Positions 8,577 to 18,287 of a stretch of DNA of 64,000 nucleotides are shown in pieces. Positions within the stretch are counted from its first letter, which is position 1. The number at the start of each line of letters is the position of its first letter. A program made the position numbers and the translations under genes. The stretch spans positions 868,001 through 932,000 of the forward strand of contig NZ_NIDE01000002.1 of assembly GCF_002197845.1 (NCBI RefSeq). Direction: 5' to 3'. The notes beneath the pieces are model-generated. The model was given only the letters and a program-made list of their open reading frames with translations, did no database searches and was not told the DNA's origin. Origin of the DNA: Fimbriiglobus ruber (lineage in GTDB: Bacteria; Planctomycetota; Planctomycetia; Gemmatales; Gemmataceae).

Positions 8577-8618
8577 ACGAACAGTGTTCTTGACGGACAC
8601 TGTTCGTTGTTGTATTCT
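8577..8618 (+). promoter_or_regulatory. TetR-type operator overlapping promoter
   Basis: ACGAACAGTGT (8577-8587) and ACACTGTTCGT (8597-8607) form a perfect 11-bp inverted repeat with a 9-bp spacer. A -35-like TTGACG (8590-8595) lies in the spacer, with a -10-like TATTCT (8613-8618) 17 bp further. The operator therefore covers the promoter of the TetR gene starting at 8625, implying autorepression. The -10 is only 6 nt from the ATG, so the mRNA may be leaderless. Confidence 0.75.
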
Positions 8619-8624
8619 GTTGGC

Positions 8625-9329
8625 ATGGACGACAAAACTCCCCGCGAAATCATCGGTCGCCGAAACCGTCCGGCCAAGGCACCCTTGAGCCGGGAGGTTA
8701 TTGTTGCGACCGCACTCGGCATTCTTGAGAAGGACGGCATGTCCGGCTTGAGTCTGCGGCGGGTTGCGACCGCATTGGATACCGGCGCGGCATCGCTCTA
8801 CGTCTACCTAGCGAACCTCGACGAACTCTACTCGCTGATGCTCGACCAGGCACTGGCGGCGGTGAAGTTGCCCAAAGCGGGCAGCCTCTCCTGGCGCGAC
8901 CGGCTGAAAAAGTACCTCCTGTCGTATCTTCACGTCCTCTACGGGCGGCAGGGCCTGGCTCAACTCGCCATGTCCACCATTGCGACGGGCCCCAATTCCT
9001 TGCGGATGTGGGAAGTGCTTCTCGGCCTTCTCAAAGAGGGTGGCGTCGCCGACGCAAAACTGGTCTGGGGGGTCGACATGCTGCTCCTGTACGTCACGGC
9101 CGTCGCGGCCGAAAAGAGCAACTGGCGCGCGACCGGCCAGGACTTTGGACGAGTGAAGAGCGCGTTGTCCGCCGTGTCTGCCGAGCAATTCCCTCTCGTG
9201 TCCGCCCTTTTTCAGGGCGAATGGCTCTCCGGAATGGGCGACGGCGACGCCCGCGTCCGGTGGGCTCTCGATGGCATCATCGACGGCATCAAGGCCAACC
9301 GGATGCCGCTTCCCGACCCTAGCACGTAA
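8625..9329 (+). CDS. TetR/AcrR family transcriptional repressor
   Basis: 234 aa. The N-terminal HTH (about residues 22-68) has the family pattern ALGILEKDGMSGLSLRRVA, then TGAASLYVYLANLDEL. The larger C-terminal part is all-helical, as expected for the ligand-binding and dimerisation domain. ATG at 8625 preferred over a TTG 18 nt upstream, which lies inside the operator. Followed by a methyltransferase and a TetX-like monooxygenase on the same strand, which it probably controls by releasing DNA when a small hydrophobic ligand binds. Confidence 0.88.
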   Translation: MDDKTPREIIGRRNRPAKAPLSREVIVATALGILEKDGMSGLSLRRVATALDTGAASLYVYLANLDELYSLMLDQALAAVKLPKAGSLSWRDRLKKYLLSYLHVLYGRQGLAQLAMSTIATGPNSLRMWEVLLGLLKEGGVADAKLVWGVDMLLLYVTAVAAEKSNWRATGQDFGRVKSALSAVSAEQFPLVSALFQGEWLSGMGDGDARVRWALDGIIDGIKANRMPLPDPST

Positions 9330-9371
9330 CGAAAATCACTGGCTACTACCAAGACCGCTCGGAGAAATCGC

Positions 9372-9944
9372 ATGACAAAACCGGCTCCCACCACGAGCGC
9401 CGACTTTGACTGCGCCTATCGCTTACCATTCACGTTCTGGGGCGACATTCGCATTCCCGGAGAAGTCAAAGCACTGATTCAGTTGGGAACACCCCGGAAC
9501 ATTCTGGAACTGGGATGTGGGGTGGGGAGGTTCTCTCGCTACGTGGCGCAACAGGGGTTGCACGCGACCGGTGTGGACTTTTCGCCCGTGGCGATTGCCA
9601 AAGCCCAGAAGCGGGTCGCCCACGACAAAGTGCGGCCCCGGTTTCTCGTGGGCGACGTGACGCACCTGGATGCTCTCGGCGGCCCGTTCGACGCCGCGTT
9701 CGATGTGGGCTGCTTTCACTGCCTCGACCAACAAGGCCAGCGGGCTTACGCGTCGGAACTCTTCCGCCTTCTCGCGCCGGGAAGCACCCACCTGATCTGG
9801 GCGATCGATTCGAGCCCCGCCGGCATTCCGCTCTCGCCCGCGGCCGTGAAAGAGGCTTTCGCCCCCGGTTTCGAGTTACGGGACGCGCAGCCGAGCCGGC
9901 GCCGCATCCTCCCGTCTCACTGGTACTGGCTCGTCCGGGCGTGA
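9372..9944 (+). CDS. Class I SAM-dependent methyltransferase
   Basis: 190 aa. SAM-binding motif I ILELGCGVGRF at residues 44-54, an acidic strand end (TGVDFSPVAIAKAQ) and motif 'FDVGCFHCLDQQGQ' typical of Methyltransf_25-type enzymes. GGAG lies 9 nt before ATG. The substrate is not deducible; its place between a TetR repressor and a flavin monooxygenase suggests tailoring or detoxification of a small molecule. Confidence 0.85.
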   Translation: MTKPAPTTSADFDCAYRLPFTFWGDIRIPGEVKALIQLGTPRNILELGCGVGRFSRYVAQQGLHATGVDFSPVAIAKAQKRVAHDKVRPRFLVGDVTHLDALGGPFDAAFDVGCFHCLDQQGQRAYASELFRLLAPGSTHLIWAIDSSPAGIPLSPAAVKEAFAPGFELRDAQPSRRRILPSHWYWLVRA

Positions 9945-10027
9945 GCGAAATCGTGCCGCTGTGGCAACACCCCCGCCCCCGAATGGGAACGGACTCGCTT
10001 CCTGGAATCGCGGGAGACATCACCCTC

Positions 10028-11182
10028 ATGAAAACACGACCCCGGATCGCCATTATCGGGGGAGGGCCGGGCGGCCTCACCTTGGCCCGAATCCTGCACG
10101 TCAACGGCATCGCCGCAACCGTGTTCGAGCAGGAGGACCACCCGCTCGCCCGGCCGCAAGGTGGGACGCTCGACATCCACGCCGACTCGGGCCAGGTCGC
10201 CCTCGCCCGGGCCGGCCTTACGGCCGAGTTCCGCCGCATCGCGCGGTACGAAGATCAGGGGGACCGTCTACTCGACAAAACGGGCAAGGTGCTGTTCGAG
10301 CAACAGTCCGCGGTGGACGGCGACCGGCCGGAGGTCGACCGCACGGCGTTGCGCGAGATCCTGCTGGCGTCCCTACCGGCCCACGGCATTCAGTGGAGTC
10401 GTAACCTGCACGCCGTCCTGCCGCGCGACGACGGGGCTTACGACCTCTCGTTCGGCGACCTCACCGTCGGCCCGTTCGATCTCGTCGTCGGGGCCGACGG
10501 GACCTGGTCGCGGGTGCGGCCGTTGGTGTCGCCATACAAGCCGCAGTACACCGGCGTGATGTTCATCGAATTCGGCATCGACGACGTCGACGCACGCCAC
10601 CCGGAGTTGTCGCGGCTCGTGGGCCGCGGGAAAATGGAAGCCTTGGGCGACGGCAAAGCGCTTATCGCACAGCGCAACGGGAACGCTCATATCCGGGGGT
10701 ATGCGATCTTTCGCGTTCCGGAGGGCTGGCCCGCCCGAGCCATCGACTTCTCTTCCCCGGCGACCGCCCGCGCGGGCTTGATCGCGCAATTCGACGGGTG
10801 GGCGCCGGACATTCTCGACCTCATCCGCGCCTGCAACGACAGGATTTTGGCCCGCCCGATCTACGGCCTACCGGTGGGGCACCGCTGGCCGAACCGCGTC
10901 GGCGTGACCCTGCTGGGCGACGCCGCCCACGTGATGTCTCCGTTCGGCGGCGACGGTGTCAACAACGCGCTCTTCGACGCCGCCGAGCTAGCCCGTTGGA
11001 TCGCGGAGAGCGAAGATTGGGCGGAAGCCGTCCGGGCCTACGAGGCCGACATGTTCGAGCGCGTCGTCGAATCCGCGGCCCACGCCGCCGAAGCCGTGGC
11101 AACCCTTCTGTCACACGACGATCCGGCTTTGACACTTGAGCATTTGCGTCATCGCGGCCAACCCGCCCCGGACGCCGCGTGA
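10028..11182 (+). CDS. TetX-like FAD-dependent monooxygenase
   Basis: 384 aa, close to TetX length. FAD-binding GxGxxG in IAIIGGGPGGLTLARIL (residues ~7-23), a GGTLDIHADSGQ segment closely matching the TetX family, 'DRTALREILLASL' and the second FAD motif LLGDAAHVMSPFGGDGVNNA near residue 297. TetX-type enzymes hydroxylate tetracyclines or similar aromatic polyketides using NADPH and O2. Start ATG chosen because the Rossmann motif begins just after it. Downstream of the TetR and methyltransferase genes; resistance or aromatic catabolism are both possible. Confidence 0.82.
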   Translation: MKTRPRIAIIGGGPGGLTLARILHVNGIAATVFEQEDHPLARPQGGTLDIHADSGQVALARAGLTAEFRRIARYEDQGDRLLDKTGKVLFEQQSAVDGDRPEVDRTALREILLASLPAHGIQWSRNLHAVLPRDDGAYDLSFGDLTVGPFDLVVGADGTWSRVRPLVSPYKPQYTGVMFIEFGIDDVDARHPELSRLVGRGKMEALGDGKALIAQRNGNAHIRGYAIFRVPEGWPARAIDFSSPATARAGLIAQFDGWAPDILDLIRACNDRILARPIYGLPVGHRWPNRVGVTLLGDAAHVMSPFGGDGVNNALFDAAELARWIAESEDWAEAVRAYEADMFERVVESAAHAAEAVATLLSHDDPALTLEHLRHRGQPAPDAA

Positions 11183-11306
11183 TTCCCACAAGACCGAGAT
11201 TTTGCCGGAGGGGTGTCCGCCCTGGAGCAACCGCCACCCGCACCCACACAACGCCCGCCCATCCTGCCGTCGGATATGGTATCCTCGTCCCCGAAGGAGG
11301 TGCCGT

Positions 11307-12383
11307 ATGAACGCGTTGCTCCGCAAGCTCGGGATCGATCTCCCGCTCATCCAGGCGCCCATGGCGGGCGTGTCCACCCCGGAGATGGCCGCCGCGGTGT
11401 CGAACGCCGGCGGGCTCGGCTCCCTCGGCGTCGGGTCGGTCGACGCCGAGGCCACCCGAAAGATGATCGTCGCCGTCCGCTCCAGGACTGATCGCCCGTT
11501 CAACGTCAACGTGTTTTGCAACCAGCCGGCGGTCGCGGACGCCGCCCGAGAAGCGGCGTGGCTCGCCCGCCTCGGACCCACGTTCGCTCGGTTCGGGGCG
11601 AACCCGCCGGCCCGCCTGACGGAGATCTATCAGACGTTCCTGACCGACGACGCCAAACTCGCGGTCCTGTTGGCCGAGCGCCCCGCGGTCGTCAGCTTCC
11701 ATTTCGGCTTGCCTTCCCGCGATCGGATCGAGGCCCTCCGCGCCGCCAGGATCAAACTCCTCGCGACGGCCACGAGTCTCGAAGAGGGAAAGGCTGTGGC
11801 CGCCGCCGGGCTCGATGCCGTCGTCGCCCAGGGGTATGAAGCAGGCGGACATCGCGGGGTGTTCGACCCCGCCGGGCCAGACGATCGACTCGGGACGGTC
11901 GCCCTGACCCGGCTCCTGGTGAAAGCGCTCGACGTCCCGGTGGTCGCGGCCGGCGGGATCATGGACGGGGCCGGGATCGCGGCGTGCCTGACGCTCGGTG
12001 CGGCGGCCGCGCAGCTCGGCACCGCTTTCGTCGCCTGCCCGGAGTCGTCGGCCGACGCGGGCTACCGGGCCGCCCTCCTCGGTCCTTCCGCGGAACACAC
12101 CGTGATGACGGCCGCGATCTCCGGCCGCCCCGCCCGCTGCCTGGCCAACCGCTTCACGTCCCTCGGCGAGGATGTCAGACGGGGCGAGGTGCCGGACTAT
12201 CCGATCGCTTACGACGCGGGCAAGGCGCTGCACGCCGCGGCGAAGGCGGCCGGGGAGTTCGGGTACGGGGCGCGGTGGGCCGGACAGGGCGCCCCGCTCG
12301 CACGCTCGTTGCCCGCCGCGGAACTGGTCGCGCGACTTTGGAGCGAGACGCAAGAAGCGTTGTCGCGCCGGCTACCCGGGTGA
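11307..12383 (+). CDS. Nitronate monooxygenase / 2-nitropropane dioxygenase family
   Basis: 358 aa TIM-barrel FMN enzyme. N-terminal 'LPLIQAPMAGVSTPEMAAA' and 'NAGGLGSLGVGS' match the NMO family, and VAQGYEAGGHRG carries the catalytic-position His. Oxidises alkyl nitronates to carbonyl compounds and nitrite using FMN and O2. AAGGAGG lies 6 nt before the ATG. A 36-bp dispersed repeat (11219-11256) lies just upstream. The 3' end overlaps the convergent tautomerase gene by 12 bp. Confidence 0.88.
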   Translation: MNALLRKLGIDLPLIQAPMAGVSTPEMAAAVSNAGGLGSLGVGSVDAEATRKMIVAVRSRTDRPFNVNVFCNQPAVADAAREAAWLARLGPTFARFGANPPARLTEIYQTFLTDDAKLAVLLAERPAVVSFHFGLPSRDRIEALRAARIKLLATATSLEEGKAVAAAGLDAVVAQGYEAGGHRGVFDPAGPDDRLGTVALTRLLVKALDVPVVAAGGIMDGAGIAACLTLGAAAAQLGTAFVACPESSADAGYRAALLGPSAEHTVMTAAISGRPARCLANRFTSLGEDVRRGEVPDYPIAYDAGKALHAAAKAAGEFGYGARWAGQGAPLARSLPAAELVARLWSETQEALSRRLPG

Positions 12384-12590
12384 CGCCGCGGCGGCCCGCC
12401 GCCGGTGCTCGGCCGCGGGCAAGCCGTTCACGCCCCAGTCGTCCATCTCCACCTCCTGAATGAGCACGAAGGTCAGGCCCGGCGGCTTGTTCAAAACGTC
12501 CGCCAGAAGCTTCGTCGCGCCCGCGATGAGCGCGGCCTTCTGCTCGGGTGTCGTCCCCTCGCGGGTGATCTGGATCGTCACGATCGGCAT
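12372..12590 (-). CDS. 4-oxalocrotonate tautomerase family protein
   Basis: 72 aa. Begins Met-Pro-Ile-Val, so after Met removal Pro-1 is the catalytic base of the tautomerase superfamily. 'REGTTPEQKAALIAGATKLL' is the typical following helix, and 'VLIQEVEMDDWGVNG' the late strand. Start 12590 chosen over 12596 because it leaves Pro at position 1 and places GAGGAG 6 nt upstream. It follows an SDR pseudogene by 17 bp, apparently the survivor of an operon. Confidence 0.85.
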   Translation of the reverse strand: MPIVTIQITREGTTPEQKAALIAGATKLLADVLNKPPGLTFVLIQEVEMDDWGVNGLPAAEHRRRAAAASPG

Positions 12591-12607
12591 GGTCATCTCC
12601 TCGGGGG

Positions 12608-12935
12608 CTACCAGTGGCCGGCGTGCGCGCCGCCGTCGACGTGCAGGGTCTCGCCGGTCACGAACGCGGCCGATTCCAGGTACAGCACCGCCTCGACCAC
12701 TTCCCGGACCTCGCCCATCCGCCCGAGCGGCCGGCACGCCCTTCACGGGCTGGTCGACGAGCGTCGTCGAGAGGTTCACGACGCGGCCGCCGCCCCGCAC
12801 GAGCATCTGGGGAGGGCGCGCTGGGTGACGTGGAAGAACCCGACCAGGTTCACCGAAAGGATGCCGGCGAAGTCGGCCTCGGCATACTCGGTGAACGGCT
12901 TGGCGATGAATGTCCCGGCCTGGATTGACCGCGCG
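12608..12935 (-). pseudogene. Decayed short-chain dehydrogenase/reductase (SDR)
   Basis: Pieces of an SDR follow one another in different frames: 'FIAKPFTEYAEADFAGILS' and 'NLVGFFHVTQRALPR', then in another frame 'GGRVVNLSTTLVDQP', then a C-terminal piece 'AAFVTGETLHVDGGAHAGHW' and stop. The N-terminal nucleotide-binding glycine motif and the Tyr-x3-Lys catalytic region are missing, so there is at least one frameshift, an internal deletion of roughly 180 bp and a lost 5' end. Confidence 0.75.
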
Positions 12936-12973
12936 TCCGTCGCCCGCCCTCTTTCGGAGTTCGTCTGATACGT

Positions 12974-13195
12974 TTGTGGCTGGCGTGTTGTGGCCTGACG
13001 GCTGTCCTGGCCGCGGGGTGTGGCGGGAGCGGCCCCGTGACGGTGAGCGGCGCGGTCACTCTCGACGGGATGCCGGTCGGGGTCGGCAACCCGGGCACGA
13101 TCCGGTTCCAGCCGACCGACCCGACCGCCGGCTGGCTGGCCGAGGGGTTCGTCTCGGCCGGCCGGTACGAGGTGACGATACAGAATCATCCGGAT
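12974..13195 (+). pseudogene. Truncated carboxypeptidase-regulatory-like lipoprotein
   Basis: From a TTG start, a signal peptide with lipobox LAAGC is followed by 'GPVTVSGAVTLDG' and 'GRYEVTIQ', the usual start of small planctomycete lipoproteins encoded next to DUF1559 genes. After about 75 residues the frame turns into non-protein-like sequence up to a stop at 13573, while another frame begins to resemble a different family. The gene is probably truncated by recombination. Confidence 0.5.
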
Positions 13196-13202
13196 GACGC
13201 CG

Positions 13203-13330
13203 ACGCCTCTCTCCTACGGCCCGTCGAAGCGGCCGCCGGTGGCGTACAGCAACGGGGCGCGGACGGACTACGCCGGGAACGCCGGGCGGGCGCGAATCCC
13301 CCCGGAAGCCCCAAAGATCCGCGCCCCAAG
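13203..13330 (+). pseudogene. Fragment of a DUF1559-like gene
   Basis: In a frame different from the preceding lipoprotein, 'YGPSKRPPVAYSNGARTDYA' resembles the central region of DUF1559 proteins (CPS+RRP...DYAGN). No start, no pilin-like N-terminus and no C-terminal DG motif are present. It is joined directly to the lipoprotein remnant, as if a lipoprotein/DUF1559 gene pair had suffered an internal deletion. Confidence 0.4.
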
Positions 13331-13634
13331 CCTGGTTCGGGGCCGACACCGCCTCGATGTCGGTCGTCGCACGGGACGGCGGTCACACGAATCGTGCAGA
13401 GTGCCACCCCGAGTCGTGCGAGATGCACTGCCGGGACGGGACACTCCTTCGCTGGTTTCCCTCCAAGACCAGTCGCCGCGGGGCATTGCGGCATATCGCG
13501 TACCCGGGCACACCTCTTGCATTACCCGTCGATCGTCCCGAACCCCAGTGCGCCGTTGCCGGTCCGCCCGTGACCGCGCACGTTGCGAAATGTGCCCGGC
13601 GGTCGCCACAGATCCCACGATTAAGGAGTTGGTG

Positions 13635-14030
13635 ATGCTCTTGAAGATTCGGTTGATGTCCGCGGCGGCGGCCCTGTTCGCGATCGCGGTGTTCTGCCCC
13701 GCGCGGGCGGACGACGTCAAGCCGACCGACGAAGGCAAGGGGGTGGAGTTCAAGGGCAAGCAGATCGAGATGAAGGACAAGGGCGCGGTCGCCATCCTCC
13801 TATCCTTCCCGGCGGGGAAGGAATTCGAAGCCACCACCGACGGCACGAAGGAAACCGACGTCCACCTGTTCGTCTACGACGAGGCCGACAAGGAGGTCGG
13901 TAAGGACGACAGCACCGGCCCGAAGTGTTCGGTGAAGGTCACGCCCGCGAAGGACGGGAAGTACAAGTTCGTGATCAAGAATTCCAAAGGCGACAACACG
14001 GTCACCTTCAAAGTGACGGTCGCAAAGTAA
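13635..14030 (+). CDS. Small secreted protein, pre-peptidase C-terminal-like domain
   Basis: 131 aa with a signal peptide (cleavage probably after PARA, residue ~25). The mature part is a compact beta-sandwich-like domain: 'KGAVAILLSFPAGKEFEATT', 'TDVHLFVYDEADKEVGKDD' and 'KDGKYKFVIKNSKG', like PPC domains of secreted proteins. AAGGAG lies 6 nt before ATG. Probably extracytoplasmic; no enzymatic residues evident. Confidence 0.75.
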   Translation: MLLKIRLMSAAAALFAIAVFCPARADDVKPTDEGKGVEFKGKQIEMKDKGAVAILLSFPAGKEFEATTDGTKETDVHLFVYDEADKEVGKDDSTGPKCSVKVTPAKDGKYKFVIKNSKGDNTVTFKVTVAK

Positions 14031-14074
14031 GCTATTTCCCGCTGAACGCGACATCTGACGTTTGGGGTGGGGGC

Positions 14075-14122
14075 CGCTCCAGGGCAGGCCCAGGGCTTAC
14101 GGCCTGGGCCTGCCCTGGAGCG
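14075..14122. repeat. Perfect 20-bp inverted repeat
   Basis: CGCTCCAGGGCAGGCCCAGG (14075-14094) and its exact reverse complement (14103-14122) flank an 8-nt loop. It lies 45 bp after the preceding gene. No T-tract follows, so either a GC-rich hairpin barrier or part of a dispersed repeat: the next 36 bp (from 14112) match 11219-11256 with four differences. Confidence 0.75.
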
Positions 14123-14537
14123 ACCGCTACCCGCACCCACACAGCGTTTGCCCTGGGGCAATCGCCAGCCAGACGACGAGGCGTCTCCCCTCTCCGCTCC
14201 CTGCGACTTGGCTTTGTCATAACCTCCGTGGCGAGATTTTTTGGACTGACTCCCATGCCGACTTCCATCAACGACGTCCTGCACACAGACATTTTCCAGC
14301 GTTTGTGCGTCACCAGCGGGGTTTGGTAACACACGTCTCGCGCGGCACCGGCCGCACACTCCTCTTATTCACGCATCTAATGCCGAACGCGTTCCGCCCC
14401 CCGAAACCCGCCCGCGGGTCGGGTCGGAACGCGTTGCAACGCCCTCCTCTCCACGGCGGTCGCGGGCTCAGGCTTTTTCGCTCCGAGGCCACGTCGCCTC
14501 ATCGTTTACCCGGGTTACCGGGCCGGAGGGCTTTCGT
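14123..14537. other. Intergenic region without a convincing gene
   Basis: About 415 bp. Short frames on both strands read as low-complexity translations rather than proteins. It contains the tail of the dispersed repeat (to about 14160) and, near 14430-14500, GC-rich sequence ahead of the lipoprotein gene. No promoter could be assigned confidently. Confidence 0.5.
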
Positions 14538-14963
14538 ATGTCCAGACGACTGGGATTCCTCGCCGTCGCCTTGTGCGCGCTCGCCTGCAGTTCGTGCGGC
14601 AGCTCGTCCGGGCTGTACCCCGTGACCGGCAAGGTACTGTTCAACGGCGAACCGGCCGTCGGGGCGACCGTGACGTTCGTCCGCAAGAGTTCGGCCGACC
14701 CACTCAAGGAATCGACCCCGCAGGGCGTCGTCGCGGAGAACGGGATGTTTACCCTCAGCGGGCCGGGCGGGGACGGCGCCCCGGCCGGCGAGTTCGTCGT
14801 GTTGGTCGAGTGGAAGGAGGGGGCGGGGGCCAAGCGGGGGCGGGCGCCGGCGCTCAGCGCCCCGGACCGGCTGAAGAAGAAGTACCTCGACCCGAACAAG
14901 CCGCTCCTGACGGCCACCGTCGAGGCGAAGTCCAACACCCTGGCGCCGTTCGAACTGAAGTAG
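14538..14963 (+). CDS. Carboxypeptidase-regulatory-like lipoprotein
   Basis: 141 aa. Signal peptide with cysteines at 17 and 20 (ALACSSCGSS), consistent with lipid attachment. The body 'YPVTGKVLFNGEPAVGATVTF' through 'AGEFVVLVEW' is the transthyretin-like fold often seen in planctomycete lipoproteins. It precedes the DUF1559 gene by 57 bp, the usual arrangement. Located in the periplasm or on a membrane surface; role unknown. Confidence 0.8.
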   Translation: MSRRLGFLAVALCALACSSCGSSSGLYPVTGKVLFNGEPAVGATVTFVRKSSADPLKESTPQGVVAENGMFTLSGPGGDGAPAGEFVVLVEWKEGAGAKRGRAPALSAPDRLKKKYLDPNKPLLTATVEAKSNTLAPFELK

Positions 14964-15020
14964 CCGCCGACCCGCCGGTCGCGAGTCGTACCCCAATACA
15001 CCAACCCGGAGTTTACGTCC

Positions 15021-16127
15021 ATGACCCGTTTTCGCAACGCCCGCCGCGGCTTCACGCTGATCGAACTGCTCGTGGTGATCGCCATCATCGCGATCCTGAT
15101 CGGCCTGTTACTCCCCGCCGTTCAGAAGGTCAGGGAGGCGGCCGCCCGCACCACCTGCACCAACAACATGAAGCAACTCGGGCTGGCCATCCACAACTAC
15201 GAGTCCACCTACGGCAAGCTGCCGGCCGCGTACACCAAGCTGCCGGCCCCCGACCCGGACTCGAACGCCCAGTTCGCCGGCCGGAACGTCGGGCTGTCCC
15301 TGCAATCTAACCTGATGCCGTTCATGGAGCAAAACCCGCTCTACATGAAACTGAACCCGAACCTGTCGGAGTTCGACACGGCGAACATCCCGCCGAACGG
15401 TCCGCACGCGGGGGCCAACACCGCATACGCGACCGTCGTGAAATCCCTCCTCTGCCCGTCGGACCCGACCCCGACGACGCTCGACTACTACAACGCATGC
15501 TGGGGCCCGTACGGGGACGGCGGGGGCGCGATCTGCTTTCCGGGTGGCGGCGGCGGCTCGAACATCACCCCGCCGGGGCAAATCTGGGCCCGGACGGACT
15601 ACTTCCCGATCGTCGGCATCCAGAACGCCCTGATCACCAACCTGGGCCTCCAGTCGATGTACCCCGGCGACATGCAGATGTCCGGGACGCTGAACGACCC
15701 GCAGTACCCGAACGGCGGCCCGTTCCCGATCCTGGCCGTGACCGACGGCACGTCGAACACGATCTTCATGTCCGAGTCCGGCGGCAAGCCGGTCGGGTAC
15801 AACCGCCTGCGTCAGATTTACAACTCGGAGGTGGACGGGAAGCCCGTCGATGGCAGCATCGAGCCGGTGTCCAGCGGCGGCGGGGCATGGGGCGACATGT
15901 TCTGCTACTCGGCCCTGGCCGGGGCGAAGTGCGACAACAGCGGCCAGCGACTCGGGCCGTGCATGGTCAACACCACCAGCAACAACGAGATCTACTCCTG
16001 GCACACCGGCGGGGCGAACGCCCTCTTCGGGGATGGCTCGGTTCGCTTCCTGCAAGACAGCGTCACGGCCGCGGCGGTGATCGCGATGGTCACCCGGGCC
16101 GCGGGGGACATCGTTCCGGCCAATTAG
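15021..16127 (+). CDS. DUF1559 pseudopilin-like protein (type II secretion-like N-terminus)
   Basis: 368 aa. N-terminus 'RRGFTLIELLVVIAIIAILI' is a type IV prepilin/pseudopilin signal (cleavage before Phe, Glu5 present). 'CTNNMKQLGLAIHNYE' and the C-terminal HTGGANALFGDGSVRFL (the H-x9-DG motif) are diagnostic of DUF1559. This family is hugely expanded in Planctomycetes; members are probably exported surface or pilus-like proteins of unsettled function. Likely co-transcribed with the preceding lipoprotein. Confidence 0.93.
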   Translation: MTRFRNARRGFTLIELLVVIAIIAILIGLLLPAVQKVREAAARTTCTNNMKQLGLAIHNYESTYGKLPAAYTKLPAPDPDSNAQFAGRNVGLSLQSNLMPFMEQNPLYMKLNPNLSEFDTANIPPNGPHAGANTAYATVVKSLLCPSDPTPTTLDYYNACWGPYGDGGGAICFPGGGGGSNITPPGQIWARTDYFPIVGIQNALITNLGLQSMYPGDMQMSGTLNDPQYPNGGPFPILAVTDGTSNTIFMSESGGKPVGYNRLRQIYNSEVDGKPVDGSIEPVSSGGGAWGDMFCYSALAGAKCDNSGQRLGPCMVNTTSNNEIYSWHTGGANALFGDGSVRFLQDSVTAAAVIAMVTRAAGDIVPAN

Positions 16128-16167
16128 TAAGGCCGCGTTGGAACGTGCCCCGGTCAACAATCCCAAC

Positions 16168-16193
16168 GGGCGACCGGTTCGCGCCGGTCGCCC
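16168..16193 (+). terminator. Hairpin after DUF1559 gene
   Basis: GGGCGACCGG and CCGGTCGCCC form a perfect 10-bp stem around a 6-nt loop, 41 bp after the DUF1559 stop, followed by C-rich then TTGTTCTTCTTCTC sequence. A plausible intrinsic terminator, although the T-run is interrupted. Confidence 0.55.
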
Positions 16194-16226
16194 CCCCTCG
16201 TTGTTCTTCTTCTCGTCGGTGAATTC

Positions 16227-18283
<2,057 letters not shown>

Positions 18284-18287
<4 letters not shown>

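Noticed and set aside
9515-11182. A 555-aa extended monooxygenase
   Set aside because: The additional N-terminal residues overlap the methyltransferase in another frame and the FAD motif begins just after ATG 10028.
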